A stretch of 64,000 nt of DNA from Peribacillus frigoritolerans (GCF_001636405.1 NZ_KV440950.1:364001-428000); one strand, 5' to 3'; shown: positions 35,120 through 47,064, counted from the first letter of the stretch. The notes: generated from the letters alone by a model not told the origin. Numbers and translations: made by a program.

Positions 35120-37255
35120 ATGGAAATGAATGGTTTACTTTGGATCAACTTAGTTGCATTCCTGCTTGTAACCGCTTACGCCGCCGGTTTGTTTGTCTAT
35201 TTGATAAAGACTCGTATTGCTTATATAAAACTTGGCAAAAAAGTGGAATTCGATAACCGTGTGAAAGATCGTCTTGTCAAAATAGGGGTTTATGTATTTG
35301 GACAGAAGAAGCTCTTTAAAGATAAAAAGAGCGGGATCATTCATGCCTTGTTATTTTATGGTTTCATATTAGTGCAATTTGGTGCACTTGATTTTTTTGT
35401 TAAAGGCTTAAGGCCGGGGTGGCATTTACCGTTTGGCCCTGTTTATCCGGCCTTTACTTTCTTCCAGGAAATTGTGACGCTTACCGTTCTTGTTGCAATC
35501 CTATGGGCGGCATACCGCCGTTATGTCGAAAAGCTTGTTCGCTTGAAAAGGGATTTCAAAGCAGGTTTGGTTGTCATCTTCATTACCGGTATCATGATCA
35601 CCGTATTACTGGGGAATGGAATGGGAATGATCTGGCATGGACACGATGCAACCTGGTCGGAGCCAGTCGCATCGAGCATCGCATTTCTATTCGGCTGGAT
35701 GGGGCCAACAGCGGCAACCGTCGTTTTTTATGTAGCTTGGTGGCTGCATTTACTGATCATATTATCTTTCCTTGTTTATATCCCGCAATCTAAGCACGCT
35801 CATTTGATTGCCGGTCCAATAAATGTATTCCTTAATCGCCTGGACAATCCGGGGAAATTGAAACCGGTTGATTTGGAAGAAGAGATTCTCGACAAAGAAG
35901 GCAATCAATATTACGGTGCCAAATATATCGAGGACTTGACGCAATATCAAATGGTGGACCTCTATGCCTGTGTGGAGTGCGGTCGCTGTACGAATATGTG
36001 CCCGGCTACAGGTACCGGGAAAATGCTGTCCCCGATGGATATCATAATCAAGATGCGTGACCATTTAACAAATACAGGCGCTGCCGTTACAACGAAGCAG
36101 CCATGGGTTCCATCTTTTGTTTTTGGAAATACGAAGGGAAATAAGATTGCTTTGGCTGGTGCCGCGCAGGGGGCGCAGGAGTCAGCTGCAGCAACAGAAG
36201 CATACAGTCCGAGCCTGATTGGCGAAGTCATTACGGAAGAAGAACTTTGGGCTTGCACCACATGCCGGAACTGTGAAGATCAATGCCCGGTAATGAATGA
36301 ACATGTCGACAAAATCATTGATATGCGCCGTTATCTAGTGCTTACTGAGGGTAGACTTGATTCCGATGCCCAGCGTGCCATGACGAATATCGAGCGTCAA
36401 GGGAACCCGTGGGGATTGAACCGTAAAGAGAGAGAAGATTGGCGAAGCCTTCGGGAAGATGTCAGCGTCCCAACCGTGAAGGAATTAAAAAAGGCAGACG
36501 AAGAATTCGAGTATTTATTTTGGGTGGGTTCAATGGGGTCGTACGATAACCGAAGCCAGAAGATTGCCCTTTCCTTTGCTAAATTATTGAATGAAGCGGG
36601 CGTCAAATTTGCAATTCTCGGAAATAAGGAGAAAAACTCAGGGGATACTCCACGTCGATTGGGTAATGAGTTTGTTTTTCAGGAACTTGCCATGAAAAAT
36701 ATAGAAGAATTCCAGAAGAATGAAATAACGAAAATCGTGACGATCGATCCGCATGCATACAATATCTTTAAGAATGAGTATCCGGATTTTGGCTTGGAAG
36801 CGGAAGTGTATCACCATACTGAGCTGTTGTCCAAACTTGTCAGTGAAGGCAGGCTGGTGCCGCAATATCCGGTGAATGAGACGATTACATTCCACGATTC
36901 CTGTTATTTGGGAAGATACAATGAAGTTTACAGCCCGCCGCGTGAAATCTTACAATCCATCGATGGAGTGAAACTTATTGAGATGGAGCGTAACCGTGAG
37001 AAGGGTATGTGCTGCGGAGCTGGAGGCGGTTTGATGTGGATGGAAGAAGAAACTGGAAACCGCATTAATGTGGCCCGTACCGAACAAGCGCTGGCCGTCA
37101 GTCCAACAGTGATCAGCTCAGGATGTCCTTATTGCCTGACCATGCTATCTGATGGGACGAAAGCAAAAGAAATTGAGGAAAATGTTAAAACGTATGATGT
37201 AGCTGAACTACTCGAAAAAGCGGTCATTGGTGAAAATAAATCGATTGCCTCTTAA
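35120..37255 (+). CDS. fadF: FadF, iron-sulfur reductase linked to fatty acid oxidation
   Basis: 711 aa. N-terminal half membrane-embedded with about five to six helices (heme-b or NarI-like region). Then come two 4Fe-4S motifs, CVECGRCTNMCPATGTG near residue 285 and CTTCRNCEDQCPVMNE near 385. Two CCG domains of the heterodisulfide-reductase type follow (HDSCYLGRYNEVY and GMCCGAGGGLMWME; the last pair includes SSGCPYC). It probably passes electrons from acyl-CoA dehydrogenases via ETF to quinone; this is inferred. ATG 35120 follows AGAGGGGG. Neighbour of acyl-CoA dehydrogenase genes as in B. subtilis. Confidence 0.9.
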   Translation: MEMNGLLWINLVAFLLVTAYAAGLFVYLIKTRIAYIKLGKKVEFDNRVKDRLVKIGVYVFGQKKLFKDKKSGIIHALLFYGFILVQFGALDFFVKGLRPGWHLPFGPVYPAFTFFQEIVTLTVLVAILWAAYRRYVEKLVRLKRDFKAGLVVIFITGIMITVLLGNGMGMIWHGHDATWSEPVASSIAFLFGWMGPTAATVVFYVAWWLHLLIILSFLVYIPQSKHAHLIAGPINVFLNRLDNPGKLKPVDLEEEILDKEGNQYYGAKYIEDLTQYQMVDLYACVECGRCTNMCPATGTGKMLSPMDIIIKMRDHLTNTGAAVTTKQPWVPSFVFGNTKGNKIALAGAAQGAQESAAATEAYSPSLIGEVITEEELWACTTCRNCEDQCPVMNEHVDKIIDMRRYLVLTEGRLDSDAQRAMTNIERQGNPWGLNRKEREDWRSLREDVSVPTVKELKKADEEFEYLFWVGSMGSYDNRSQKIALSFAKLLNEAGVKFAILGNKEKNSGDTPRRLGNEFVFQELAMKNIEEFQKNEITKIVTIDPHAYNIFKNEYPDFGLEAEVYHHTELLSKLVSEGRLVPQYPVNETITFHDSCYLGRYNEVYSPPREILQSIDGVKLIEMERNREKGMCCGAGGGLMWMEEETGNRINVARTEQALAVSPTVISSGCPYCLTMLSDGTKAKEIEENVKTYDVAELLEKAVIGENKSIAS

Positions 37256-37269
37256 TATTAAATGGAATA

Positions 37270-37315
37270 GCCTGCTTCCTCTAAATGAGATTCAAATGGG
37301 AGCAGGCAATATTTT
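37270..37315 (+). terminator. terminator after fadF
   Basis: GCCTGCTTCC / GGGAGCAGGC stem (37270-37279, 37298-37307, one G-U pair) followed by AATATTTT. Confidence 0.7.
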
Positions 37316-37344
37316 CAATATTTATAAACTAAATATTTTCATTT

Positions 37345-37372
37345 TTGAGAAAAATGTGTAATATAATATAAT
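37345..37372 (+). promoter_or_regulatory. SigA-type promoter of the mmgA operon
   Basis: TTGAGA (37345-37350), 16-base spacer, TATAAT (37367-37372), about 80 bases before mmgA. Confidence 0.7.
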
Positions 37373-37386
37373 ATTAAGCGCTTACA
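37373..37386 (+). promoter_or_regulatory. candidate cre (CcpA) site
   Basis: ATTAAGCGCTTACA fits TGNAARCGNWWWCA except for the first two bases, around the palindromic core AAGCGCTT. It starts right after the -10, where bound CcpA would block initiation. Confidence 0.55.
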
Positions 37387-37409
37387 ACACTATTTTTTAA
37401 ACTCCAAAT

Positions 37410-37427
37410 TGAGCGAGCGTTCAATCA
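37410..37427. promoter_or_regulatory. FadR/TetR-type operator before mmgA
   Basis: TGAGCGAGCGTTCAATCA shares 12 of the 17 specified positions with the FadR box, the others being mostly transitions, and shares TGA..GA..G.TCA.TCA with the box upstream of fadF. It lies downstream of the predicted start point. Either FadR or the TetR encoded in the operon could bind. Confidence 0.6.
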
Positions 37428-37449
37428 ATGTTACTTATAGGGGGAAATA

Positions 37450-38643
<1,194 letters not shown>

Positions 38644-38676
38644 TAGTTTCATAGATAAATGAGGAGGGATATTCCC

Positions 38677-39528
38677 ATGGGCATTCAAAAAGTGATGGTC
38701 ATTGGTGCGGGACAGATGGGATCTGGCATTGCCCAGGTCTGTGCAATGAGCGGTTATGAAGTTCTTTTACACGATTTAAAGGATGAATATGTAGAAAAGG
38801 GGTTAGGGACTATTGCCAAAAACCTATCCCGGCAGGTTGAAAAAGGGAAAATGGAATCCGAGGAGAAGGATGCAATCCTTTCCCGGCTTACTTCCTCAAC
38901 GAATTTGAAAAATGCAGCTGCAGTAGATTTGGTGATTGAAGCGGCAGTGGAAAACATGGAAATAAAAACAAGAATATTCGCCGAGTTGGATGAAATCACG
39001 CCCCGGCACGTCATTCTTGCATCCAATACTTCTTCGCTGCCGATTACCGAGATAGCCGCTGCCACGAAAAGGCCGGAAAAGGTAATTGGCATGCACTTTA
39101 TGAACCCAGTTCCAGTCATGAAGCTGGTTGAGGTCATACGCGGCCTTGCTACAGCGGATGAAGTTTATCAAGAGGTTGAAAAGATGGCTGAATCCTTGAA
39201 TAAGGTACCGGTGGAAGTCAATGATTTTCCAGGTTTTGTAGCGAATCGGATTTTGATGCCGATGATCAATGAGGCCATCTATACACTTTATGAGGGTGTC
39301 GCTACTAAAGAAGCGATCGATGACGTAATGAAACTGGGCATGAACCATCCGATGGGCCCGCTTACGCTAGCTGACTTCATCGGCCTGGATACATGCTTGT
39401 ATATAATGGAAACCCTTCACCAAGGACTGGGAGACGATAAATACCGACCGTGTCCGCTGTTAAGGAAATATGTAAAGGCTGGGTGGTTAGGAAAGAAATC
39501 AGGACGGGGCTTTTATGAATATAACTAA
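38677..39528 (+). CDS. mmgB: 3-hydroxybutyryl-CoA dehydrogenase
   Basis: 283 aa short-chain 3-hydroxyacyl-CoA dehydrogenase (NAD). Rossmann loop [14 protein letters not shown] at residues 8-21. SNTSSLPIT and [13 protein letters not shown] carry the catalytic Ser and His region; [19 protein letters not shown] begins the C-terminal dimer domain. ATG 38677 is chosen because GAGGAGGG ends at about 38668; the ATG at 38659 overlaps it. It forms acetoacetyl-CoA for MmgA encoded 33 bases upstream. Confidence 0.92.
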   Translation: MGIQKVMVIGAGQMGSGIAQVCAMSGYEVLLHDLKDEYVEKGLGTIAKNLSRQVEKGKMESEEKDAILSRLTSSTNLKNAAAVDLVIEAAVENMEIKTRIFAELDEITPRHVILASNTSSLPITEIAAATKRPEKVIGMHFMNPVPVMKLVEVIRGLATADEVYQEVEKMAESLNKVPVEVNDFPGFVANRILMPMINEAIYTLYEGVATKEAIDDVMKLGMNHPMGPLTLADFIGLDTCLYIMETLHQGLGDDKYRPCPLLRKYVKAGWLGKKSGRGFYEYN

Positions 39529-39563
39529 TCATGGAAAGATGTGCAGCCAGGGAGGGAAGAAGG

Positions 39564-40700
39564 ATGGAATTCAAGTTTACCGAAGAACATGAAATGATGC
39601 GGAAAATGGTAAGCTCTTTTGCGGAGAATGAGATCACTCCTCATATCGAGGCAATGGAAACCGGCGTGTTTCCAAAAACGATTCTGCAAAAAATGGGTGA
39701 GCTTGGTTTGATGGGAATTCCGATTTCAGAAGAATACGGTGGCGCGGGTATGGACTTCATGTCTTATATCATTGCCATCAATGAGATTTCCAAAGTAAGT
39801 CCCACTCTTGGTGTCATACTGTCCGTTCATACATCTGTTGGCACAAATCCAATCGTTTATTTTGGAACGGAAGAGCAGAAGCGAAAGTATGTACCTAAGT
39901 TAGCCGCTGGTGAAAATTTAGGGGCCTTTTGTTTGACTGAGCAAAGCTCAGGTTCCGATGCTGCGAGTTTGAAATCGAAGGCAGTGGCAGTAAAGGAAGG
40001 CGGACAATATCGAATAAATGGGTCCAAGGTTTTTATCACCAATGGCGGGGAAGCGGATGTGTTCATTGTTTTTGCTTCAACCGACCCTCAAAAGGGAAGC
40101 AAGGGAATCTCTGCTTTTGTCGTAGAAAAAGGGACGCCAGGTTTAATCATCGGTAAAGATGAACGTAAAATGGGCCTTCATGGGTCGAGTACCGTGCAGG
40201 TAACATTCGAGGATATGAAAGTCCCTACAGCCAATCTCCTTGGCAAAGAAGGTGAAGGTTTTAAGATCGCCATGGCCAACTTGGATGCTGGAAGGATCGG
40301 GATTGCCGCTCAAGCGCTAGGTATTGCAGAAGGAGCCATGGAACATGCTGTCCAATATGCAAAAAGCAGGGAGCAATTCGGAAAACCCATTGCAGAACAG
40401 CAAGGGATTGGTTTCAAACTGGCAGAAATGGCAACGAGCATAGAAGCTTCGAGGCTACTCGTCTATCGGGCGGCATATTTACGCTCGCAAGGATTGAATT
40501 GCGGTAAAGAGGCAGCGATGGCTAAGCTATTCGCTTCGAGGACGGCCGTTGAGGTGGCGATAGAAGCAGTCCAAGTGTTCGGAGGCTATGGATATACAAC
40601 GGATTATCCGGTCGAACGATATTTCAGGGATGCAAAGGTAACTGAAATTTATGAGGGTACAAGCGAAATACAGAGAATGGTCATCAGTAAAAATCTATAA
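39564..40700 (+). CDS. acyl-CoA dehydrogenase
   Basis: 378 aa FAD enzyme catalysing the first beta-oxidation step and handing electrons to [18 protein letters not shown] and [14 protein letters not shown] form the FAD and substrate site, [23 protein letters not shown] is the C-terminal signature, and the catalytic Glu is in [11 protein letters not shown] 39564 lies behind AGGGAGG and AAGAAGG; a frame to 39531 includes those sites. Most like MmgC or short/branched-chain members. About 60% similar by eye to the next gene, so the pair are paralogues. Confidence 0.9.
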   Translation: MEFKFTEEHEMMRKMVSSFAENEITPHIEAMETGVFPKTILQKMGELGLMGIPISEEYGGAGMDFMSYIIAINEISKVSPTLGVILSVHTSVGTNPIVYFGTEEQKRKYVPKLAAGENLGAFCLTEQSSGSDAASLKSKAVAVKEGGQYRINGSKVFITNGGEADVFIVFASTDPQKGSKGISAFVVEKGTPGLIIGKDERKMGLHGSSTVQVTFEDMKVPTANLLGKEGEGFKIAMANLDAGRIGIAAQALGIAEGAMEHAVQYAKSREQFGKPIAEQQGIGFKLAEMATSIEASRLLVYRAAYLRSQGLNCGKEAAMAKLFASRTAVEVAIEAVQVFGGYGYTTDYPVERYFRDAKVTEIYEGTSEIQRMVISKNL

Positions 40701-40726
40701 TTACGAGAAACTTAGGAGGCATTGCC

Positions 40727-41866
40727 ATGCAATTTAAACTAACGGAAGAACATGAAATGATCAGGAAAATGGTGCGCGACTTTGCCCAGAATGAAGTGGC
40801 TCCTACTGCTGCCGAGAGGGATGAAGAAGAACGATTCGACCGTGAAATCTTCGATAAAATGGCTGAACTTGGATTGACCGGGATTCCGTGGCCTGAGGAA
40901 TACGGCGGAATTGGAAGTGATTACTTAGCGTATTGCATAGCGGTTGAGGAACTTTCCCGAGTTTGCGCTTCTACTGGGGTGACTTTATCAGCCCATACTT
41001 CGCTCGCAGGATGGCCAATATATAAGTTTGGCACTGAAGAACAAAAACAAAAATACCTTCGCCCGATGGCACAGGGTGAAAAGATCGGTGCATATGGCCT
41101 GACTGAGCCTAGCTCAGGCTCAGACGCCGGCGGGATGAGAACGACTGCAAAGCTTGTGGGTGATGAATATGTTATCAGCGGTTCCAAAATCTTCATTACG
41201 AACGGCGGGATTGCGGATACATATGTCGTCTTTGCATTGACGGATCCTGAATCGAAGCAAAAAGGAACGAGTGCTTTTATCATTGAAAAGGACTTCCCGG
41301 GCTTCAGTGTTGGTAAAAAAGAGAAGAAGCTTGGAATCCGTTCATCACCGACTACGGAAATCATCTTTGACGAGTGCCGTGTTCCTAAAGAAAATCTCCT
41401 TGGAAAAGAAGGGGAAGGCTTTAAAATCGCGATGATGACGCTTGATGGCGGCCGTAATGGAATTGCAGCCCAGGCTGTAGGGATAGCCCAAGGTGCATTG
41501 GATGCCGCGGTTGATTATGCAAAAGAGCGCGTCCAATTCGGCAAGCCAATTTCTGCACAGCAGGGAATCGGTTTTAAATTGGCGGATATGGCAACGGGTG
41601 TTGAGGCTTCAAGACTATTAACCTATCAGGCAGCCTGGTTGGAATCAGTGGGCCTTCCTTATGGGAAAGAGTCGGCCATGTCCAAACTTTTTGCTGGAGA
41701 TACAGCAATGAAAGTGACGACGGAGGCCGTACAGGTTTTCGGGGGCTATGGATATACAAAAGATTATCCAGTGGAGCGGTATATGCGTGATGCGAAAATA
41801 ACCCAGATTTACGAAGGTACTCAGGAAATTCAAAAGCTGGTCATCTCACGGATGGTTACTAAATAG
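40727..41866 (+). CDS. acdA: acyl-CoA dehydrogenase AcdA
   Basis: 379 aa. Recognised as the B. subtilis AcdA orthologue: [28 protein letters not shown]-like N-terminus, [29 protein letters not shown], and [21 protein letters not shown] with the catalytic Glu in [11 protein letters not shown] 40727 follows AGGAGG. In B. subtilis acdA sits directly beside fadF and rpoE; here a thiolase, a dehydrogenase and a second ACAD separate it from fadF, and TetR and icmF separate it from rpoE. Confidence 0.93.
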   Translation: MQFKLTEEHEMIRKMVRDFAQNEVAPTAAERDEEERFDREIFDKMAELGLTGIPWPEEYGGIGSDYLAYCIAVEELSRVCASTGVTLSAHTSLAGWPIYKFGTEEQKQKYLRPMAQGEKIGAYGLTEPSSGSDAGGMRTTAKLVGDEYVISGSKIFITNGGIADTYVVFALTDPESKQKGTSAFIIEKDFPGFSVGKKEKKLGIRSSPTTEIIFDECRVPKENLLGKEGEGFKIAMMTLDGGRNGIAAQAVGIAQGALDAAVDYAKERVQFGKPISAQQGIGFKLADMATGVEASRLLTYQAAWLESVGLPYGKESAMSKLFAGDTAMKVTTEAVQVFGGYGYTKDYPVERYMRDAKITQIYEGTQEIQKLVISRMVTK

Positions 41867-41974
41867 GGTTGAAACTGTGGTTTTCCGATGAGGCTCTGCC
41901 TTTACCGGAATTCCCTTTTCAATTTCTTCAGAATATCAATGATTGAATAATGGGCTTTCAAAAGGAGTTTGGAA

Positions 41975-42607
41975 ATGGAAAAAAGAGAGGTTCTTGCATC
42001 TGTAAAGGATGAGCGGCTGGTTGAAAAAAGGCGTACGCAAATGATTAAGGGAGCGGTAACCCTTTTTAAAGAAAAGGGATTTCATCGTACGACAACCAGG
42101 GAAATTGCCAAAGCGGCAGGCTTTAGCATTGGCACATTATACGAGTATATCCGGACCAAGGAAGATATATTATATCTCGTTTGTGACTTTATTTATGATG
42201 AAGTCCAGGAAAAGCTTCAGAAGGAAATAGAACAGAGTGATGGGACACTTGAAAGCTTGAAGCTGACGATCGCCTATTTTTATAAAGTGATGGATGATAT
42301 GCAAGACGAAGTGCTTGTCATGTATCAGGAAGTGAAGGCCCTGACGAAAGATGCTTTACCATATGTTCTGAACAAAGAACTTCGGATGGTGGGCATGTTC
42401 GAAAAAGTGATAACGAAATGTGTCGAGAATGGGGAGCTCTCATTAACGGAAAAACAAATAAGCCTTGTTTCACATAACATTTTCGTACAGGGACAGATGT
42501 GGAGTTTTAGAAGATGGGCATTGCATAAACAGTACACGCTTCAAGAGTATGTTGAACTGCAGACGCAATTATTGATTCAAAATGTATCGGGTTCCAAAGT
42601 GCACTGA
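41975..42607 (+). CDS. TetR-family regulator
   Basis: 210 aa. N-terminal helix-turn-helix TTREIAKAAGFSIGTLYEYIRTKEDILYLV (about 38-67), preceded by basic residues; the C-terminal helical ligand domain is specific. ATG 41975 lies 7 bases after AAAGGAG. 108 bases after acdA and 30 before icmF, so probably in the same transcript. It is longer than and different from the B. subtilis FadR (YsiA). Likely a local acyl-CoA-responsive repressor of this operon, perhaps binding the 37410-37427 box; ligand unknown. Confidence 0.87.
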   Translation: MEKREVLASVKDERLVEKRRTQMIKGAVTLFKEKGFHRTTTREIAKAAGFSIGTLYEYIRTKEDILYLVCDFIYDEVQEKLQKEIEQSDGTLESLKLTIAYFYKVMDDMQDEVLVMYQEVKALTKDALPYVLNKELRMVGMFEKVITKCVENGELSLTEKQISLVSHNIFVQGQMWSFRRWALHKQYTLQEYVELQTQLLIQNVSGSKVH

Positions 42608-42637
42608 TATAAATAAGTTTCAATAAGGGGGAGCTAA

Positions 42638-45600
42638 ATGAGTACAGTTGAGGTGTATAAACCGAAGAACCATATTAGATTCGTTACAGCTTCGAGCTTA
42701 TTTGATGGACATGATGCATCCATCAATATAATGAGGAGAATCCTTCAGTCCAGCGGGGCGGAAGTAATTCACCTAGGTCATAATCGTTCGGTGGAAGAAA
42801 TCGTGAATGCGGCCATCCAGGAAGATGTTCAAGGCATAGCCATGTCATCTTACCAAGGCGGACATGTGGAATATTTTAAATATATGTATGACCTGCTGAT
42901 GGAAAAAGGAGCCGGGCACATTCGGATTTTTGCCGGCGGTGGCGGAGTCATCATCCCTAGGGAAATTAAAGAACTCCATGATTATGGAATTGCCCGTATC
43001 TTTTCGCCTGATGAAGGGAGGGAATATGGGCTTCAAGGAATGATAAACGTTTTGATGGAGGAGTGTGATTTCTCGACAGTCAAACCATCTTTACAGGAAC
43101 GTTTTGATGAATTGATTGCCGGGGGAACGAATGCCATTGCCCAATTCATTACCTTTGCCGAAAATAGGCTCGATGTTTCACAGGAATCAGCGGCAGCGGT
43201 GGAGAGTCTTTTTGAGCAGATCAAGACTTCCGAAAAGAAGGTTCCTGTTCTGGGAATCACGGGGACTGGCGGAGCTGGAAAAAGTTCATTGACTGATGAA
43301 TTGATACGAAGGTTCATTAACGAAATTCCGGACGAGAGAGTCGCCATTCTATCTGTAGACCCGACCAAACAGAAAACGGGCGGTGCCCTTCTTGGTGACA
43401 GGATCAGAATGAACTCGATTTTTTCAGATCGTGTTTATATGCGGAGCCTAGCCACGCGCCATTCAAAAAGTGAGCTGTCTTTGGCGATAAAGGATGCCAT
43501 TTCCGTCGTGAAGGCAGCAGGCTTCGATTTAATCATCGTTGAAACGAGCGGGATCGGTCAGGGTGATGCAGAAATTGCCGAAATATGCGATGTATCCATG
43601 TATGTAATGACGAGTGAATTCGGTGCTCCTTCGCAACTTGAAAAAATCGATATGATTGATTATGCAGACTTGATAGTCATTAACAAATACGAGCGCAAAG
43701 GTTCCGAAGATGCAAAAAACCAAGTTCAAAAGCAATACCAAAGAAGCCGTACGCTTTTTGATCAAGATCCATCTGAAATGCCAGTATACGGTACAATCGC
43801 TTCCCAATTCAATGACCCAGGCACCAATGCATTATTCGCTGCACTGATTGAAAAGCTTAATGAAAAATCAGGAACGGCTTGGAGCACGGCCTTTTCGAAA
43901 GAAGCGGATGTTTACAAGCAAAATGTCATCATTCCAACTGACCGCCGGTATTATTTACGTGAAATCAGTGATACGGTCAGATCATATCATAAGCGTGCCG
44001 CTGAACAAGTGCGTATTGCCCGGAGGCTTTTCCAGCTTGAAGGAGCCATTGATGCAGTTAAGGAAAATGATAACGACGGCGATATGGTGGCTTCTTTAGA
44101 AAAACTTAAAAAGGAAACCGCTTCGAATTTATCACCTGAATCTAAAAAAATCCTTTCTGGCTGGATCGATTTAAAAGAAAAGTATGCAGGTGAGCAGTTT
44201 GTAACGAAAGTCAGGGATAAAGAAATCGTGACAAAGCTGAAAACGAAAAGTTTATCAGGTTTAATGATCCCGAGAGTATCACTGCCGAAATATGTGGATT
44301 ATGGAGAGATTTTGGGATGGGTATTCCGTGAGAACGTTCCGGGCTTCTTTCCTTACACAGCGGGAGTCTTTCCATTCAAGCGTGAAGGGGAAGACCCGAA
44401 GCGGCAATTTGCCGGTGAAGGATCGCCCGACCGTACCAACAGGCGTTTTCATTATTTATCAAAGGATGATACGGCTAAACGGCTAAGTACGGCTTTCGAT
44501 TCTGTAACTTTATATGGCGAGGACCCTGATCACCGACCTGATATCTATGGAAAGGTAGGAGAAAGCGGGGTCAGCATCTGCACGTTGGATGACATGAAAA
44601 AGCTGTATGCAGGTTTTGATCTTTGCCACCCCTCAACCTCTGTATCCATGACCATCAATGGACCGGCACCAATCATTTTGGCCATGTATATGAATACGGC
44701 GGTCGATCAGCAGATTCAACGGAAAGAAGAAGAGCTAGGCCGTCCCCTTACAGACGCCGAAGCTGAAGAAGTGCAGGATTATACGCTTCAGACGGTACGC
44801 GGAACTGTTCAGGCGGATATTCTGAAAGAGGACCAAGGCCAGAATACATGCATCTTCTCTACGGAATTTGCTCTAAGGTTAATGGGCGACATTCAAGCCT
44901 ATTTCATCGATCGGAAAGTCAGGAACTATTACTCTGTATCCATTTCTGGCTATCACATTGCAGAAGCGGGTGCCAACCCAATTTCACAGCTGGCTTTTAC
45001 ATTAGCGAATGGCTTTACTTACATCGAATATTATTTAAGCCGCGGAATGAATATTGATGACTTTGCCCCGAATTTGTCGTTCTTCTTCTCAAATGGGCTC
45101 GACCCGGAATATACGGTCATCGGGAGGGTGGCAAGAAGGATCTGGGCGACAGTCATGCGGGATAAATATGGTGCGAACGACCGCAGCCAGAAGCTCAAAT
45201 ATCATATACAGACTTCCGGGCGCTCGCTTCATGCCCAAGAAATTGATTTTAATGATATCAGAACGACACTTCAAGCTTTAATGGCACTGCAGGACAACTG
45301 TAATTCCCTGCATACTAATGCGTACGATGAAGCCATCACGACGCCTACAGAAGAATCCGTGCGCCGGGCAATGGCCATCCAAATGATCATTACGAAGGAG
45401 CATGGTCTCTCAAAAAATGAAAACCCGATGCAAGGTGCCTTCATCGTGGAGGAATTGACGGATCTAGTCGAAGAGGCCGTCCTGCAAGAGTTCGATCGCA
45501 TCAATGATCGTGGCGGTGTGCTGGGTGCAATGGAGACGCAATATCAGCGCGGTAAAATCCAGGATGAATCGATGCATTACGAAATGAAAAAGCATACGGG

Positions 45601-45904
45601 AGAATTGCCGATCATCGGTGTAAATACGTATTTGAATCCAAATCCTCCTTCCGAAGAAGCGGTGAACAGCATGGAAATTGCCCGTGCAACCAAGGAAGAA
45701 AAGGAAGGGCAAATCATAAATCTCCGGGCATTCCAGGAAAGAAATAAGGAGTTCACGGATGAAGCGTTAACTAAACTGAAATTGGCAGCCATGAATGGGG
45801 AAAATATCTTTGCTGAGCTCATGAACTGCGTGAGGGTGGCCAGTCTGGGTCAGATAACGAGGGCGTTATATGATGTAGGCGGTCAATATCGAAGAAATAT
45901 GTAA
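42638..45904 (+). CDS. icmF: fused isobutyryl-CoA mutase IcmF (B12-dependent)
   Basis: 1088 aa. Interconverts isobutyryl-CoA and n-butyryl-CoA using adenosylcobalamin. Domains: B12-binding about 10-145 (FDGHDASIN gives the cobalt-ligating His), G-protein chaperone about 190-420 ([15 protein letters not shown] Walker [16 protein letters not shown]), linker, then the TIM-barrel substrate domain about 540-1070. Phe591 in RQFAGEG and Gln735 in GQNTCIFS occupy the positions that, as I recall, distinguish isobutyryl-CoA mutase (Phe/Gln) from pivalyl-CoA mutase (Leu/Ala). ATG 42638 follows AGGGGGAG. It links branched-chain acid and valine breakdown to the beta-oxidation enzymes upstream. Confidence 0.95.
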   Translation: MSTVEVYKPKNHIRFVTASSLFDGHDASINIMRRILQSSGAEVIHLGHNRSVEEIVNAAIQEDVQGIAMSSYQGGHVEYFKYMYDLLMEKGAGHIRIFAGGGGVIIPREIKELHDYGIARIFSPDEGREYGLQGMINVLMEECDFSTVKPSLQERFDELIAGGTNAIAQFITFAENRLDVSQESAAAVESLFEQIKTSEKKVPVLGITGTGGAGKSSLTDELIRRFINEIPDERVAILSVDPTKQKTGGALLGDRIRMNSIFSDRVYMRSLATRHSKSELSLAIKDAISVVKAAGFDLIIVETSGIGQGDAEIAEICDVSMYVMTSEFGAPSQLEKIDMIDYADLIVINKYERKGSEDAKNQVQKQYQRSRTLFDQDPSEMPVYGTIASQFNDPGTNALFAALIEKLNEKSGTAWSTAFSKEADVYKQNVIIPTDRRYYLREISDTVRSYHKRAAEQVRIARRLFQLEGAIDAVKENDNDGDMVASLEKLKKETASNLSPESKKILSGWIDLKEKYAGEQFVTKVRDKEIVTKLKTKSLSGLMIPRVSLPKYVDYGEILGWVFRENVPGFFPYTAGVFPFKREGEDPKRQFAGEGSPDRTNRRFHYLSKDDTAKRLSTAFDSVTLYGEDPDHRPDIYGKVGESGVSICTLDDMKKLYAGFDLCHPSTSVSMTINGPAPIILAMYMNTAVDQQIQRKEEELGRPLTDAEAEEVQDYTLQTVRGTVQADILKEDQGQNTCIFSTEFALRLMGDIQAYFIDRKVRNYYSVSISGYHIAEAGANPISQLAFTLANGFTYIEYYLSRGMNIDDFAPNLSFFFSNGLDPEYTVIGRVARRIWATVMRDKYGANDRSQKLKYHIQTSGRSLHAQEIDFNDIRTTLQALMALQDNCNSLHTNAYDEAITTPTEESVRRAMAIQMIITKEHGLSKNENPMQGAFIVEELTDLVEEAVLQEFDRINDRGGVLGAMETQYQRGKIQDESMHYEMKKHTGELPIIGVNTYLNPNPPSEEAVNSMEIARATKEEKEGQIINLRAFQERNKEFTDEALTKLKLAAMNGENIFAELMNCVRVASLGQITRALYDVGGQYRRNM

Positions 45905-45916
45905 ACTAAAGAAGGG

Positions 45917-45947
45917 GGGCTCCGAACGTTTAGGGGCCCTTTTTTTT
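45917..45947 (+). terminator. terminator after icmF
   Basis: GGGCTCC / GGGGCCC stem (45917-45923, 45933-45939, one G-U pair) then eight T. Confidence 0.8.
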
Positions 45948-46044
45948 AATAATTCCCGTCTTTTTTAACAAAATGAAGATTTTACCTTATAATTATTCGG
46001 AAAAGGGGCAAAAATGAAGAATCAGCCCTATTGGAGTTGAGAAA

Positions 46045-46215
46045 ATGAACCTGAAGATGATTGGGTTGATCATAGGTTACATTCTTGCCATCATTTTTTT
46101 ATTTGAGCTGTATGAGCATCAATTGGGAGCCATTTCTTTTTTTATCCTGACTGTTGTCTTTTTTACGGCAGCCTATCGTCAGAAATCGAAAAAGAAAAAA
46201 AGGAATGATCTTTAG
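46045..46215 (+). CDS. small two-helix membrane protein
   Basis: 56 aa, short enough to be easily missed. It begins MNLKMIGLIIGYILAIIFLF, continues with a second hydrophobic helix GAISFFILTVVFF, and ends in the very basic tail RQKSKKKKRNDL. ATG 46045 lies behind TTGGAG (46031-46036). Both hydrophobic stretches and the positive cytoplasmic tail look real. It stands alone between the icmF terminator and rpoE. Function unknown; I cannot name homologues. Confidence 0.6.
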   Translation: MNLKMIGLIIGYILAIIFLFELYEHQLGAISFFILTVVFFTAAYRQKSKKKKRNDL

Positions 46216-46420
46216 CTTTTGGTTTCCTGTGAATGATAGACAATAAGGTAAATCTGTGAAAGTATCATATAGAACTAGCATAAACCCATTTAGATTGTTT
46301 ATAATGGAGTATATGTCTAGCAGGAATTGTCGTTATTTTATCGAACTACTGTTTTAGATTATTTTTTTATGTGAAAAAACACGGAATTCAGTGTTTGAAT
46401 AGAGAAGGGAAGTGCGGAAT

Positions 46421-47011
46421 TTGAGTTTAAAACAATACTCAAAAGAGCAATTATTGGAAATGTCCTTAATAGAGATGGCATATGATTTGTTAGTTGAAAG
46501 AAATGAACCGATTCCATTTAAAGACTTAATTAGTGAATTAGCTTCGCTGCACCATTTATCCAAAGCGGAAGTGGAAAAGAAAATTGCACAATTCTATACG
46601 GATTTAAATGTGGATGGCCGTTTCACTTCACTTGGAGACAACCGCTGGGGATTGAAAACATGGTACCCAGTTGACCAAATCGAAGAAGAAGTGGTACATG
46701 TTGTAAAACCTAAAAAGAAAAAGAAAGCCAAAAAGGCTGCTGTCGTCATCGATGATTTCGATGAACTTGAAGACGAAGATCTTGACTTTGAAGAGGATAT
46801 CGATGATCTGGACGAGGATGAAGATGACGACGATGATGATATTCTAGGTTCTCCAGTCATCGACGAAGTGCTTTTGGATGATGACGTGGATGATGACGAC
46901 GATCTGGAAGAAGAAATAATCGAGGATGATGCATTTGTCCTGGAAGATGATGAGGACGAAGATGACGACGAAGATGAATTGGATGACTTGAATGAAGAAG
47001 ATGAGAAATAA
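46421..47011 (+). CDS. rpoE: RNA polymerase delta subunit
   Basis: 196 aa. Firmicute-specific subunit that promotes RNA polymerase recycling and displaces it from nucleic acid. The folded HARE-HTH-like N-terminal domain (about 1-85: LLEMSLIEMAYDLL, FYTDLNVDGRFTSLGDNRWGLKTWYPVD) is followed by a lysine run KKKKKAKK and a disordered Asp/Glu tail of about 90 residues. TTG 46421 is preferred because GAAGGGA ends at 46410; GTG 46412 abuts it. Confidence 0.93.
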   Translation: MSLKQYSKEQLLEMSLIEMAYDLLVERNEPIPFKDLISELASLHHLSKAEVEKKIAQFYTDLNVDGRFTSLGDNRWGLKTWYPVDQIEEEVVHVVKPKKKKKAKKAAVVIDDFDELEDEDLDFEEDIDDLDEDEDDDDDDILGSPVIDEVLLDDDVDDDDDLEEEIIEDDAFVLEDDEDEDDDEDELDDLNEEDEK

Positions 47012-47021
47012 ATAATCGCCC

Positions 47022-47064
47022 TTGACTTTTTAAGGCGAAATTTGTAGAATCATTTTTGGGCTCC
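47022..47064 (+). promoter_or_regulatory. pyrG promoter and GGGCTCC start site
   Basis: TTGACT (47022-47027), 17-base spacer, TAGAAT (47045-47050), then 7 bases to GGG at 47058-47060 followed by CTCC. This matches the B. subtilis pyrG start where polymerase slips on G when CTP is low. Confidence 0.8.

Noticed and set aside
43529-43807. 92-codon minus-strand ORF in icmF
   Set aside because: Inside the conserved G-protein domain; no start signal.
46594-46860. Ser-rich minus-strand ORF opposite rpoE
   Set aside because: Mirror of the Asp/Glu codon run in rpoE.
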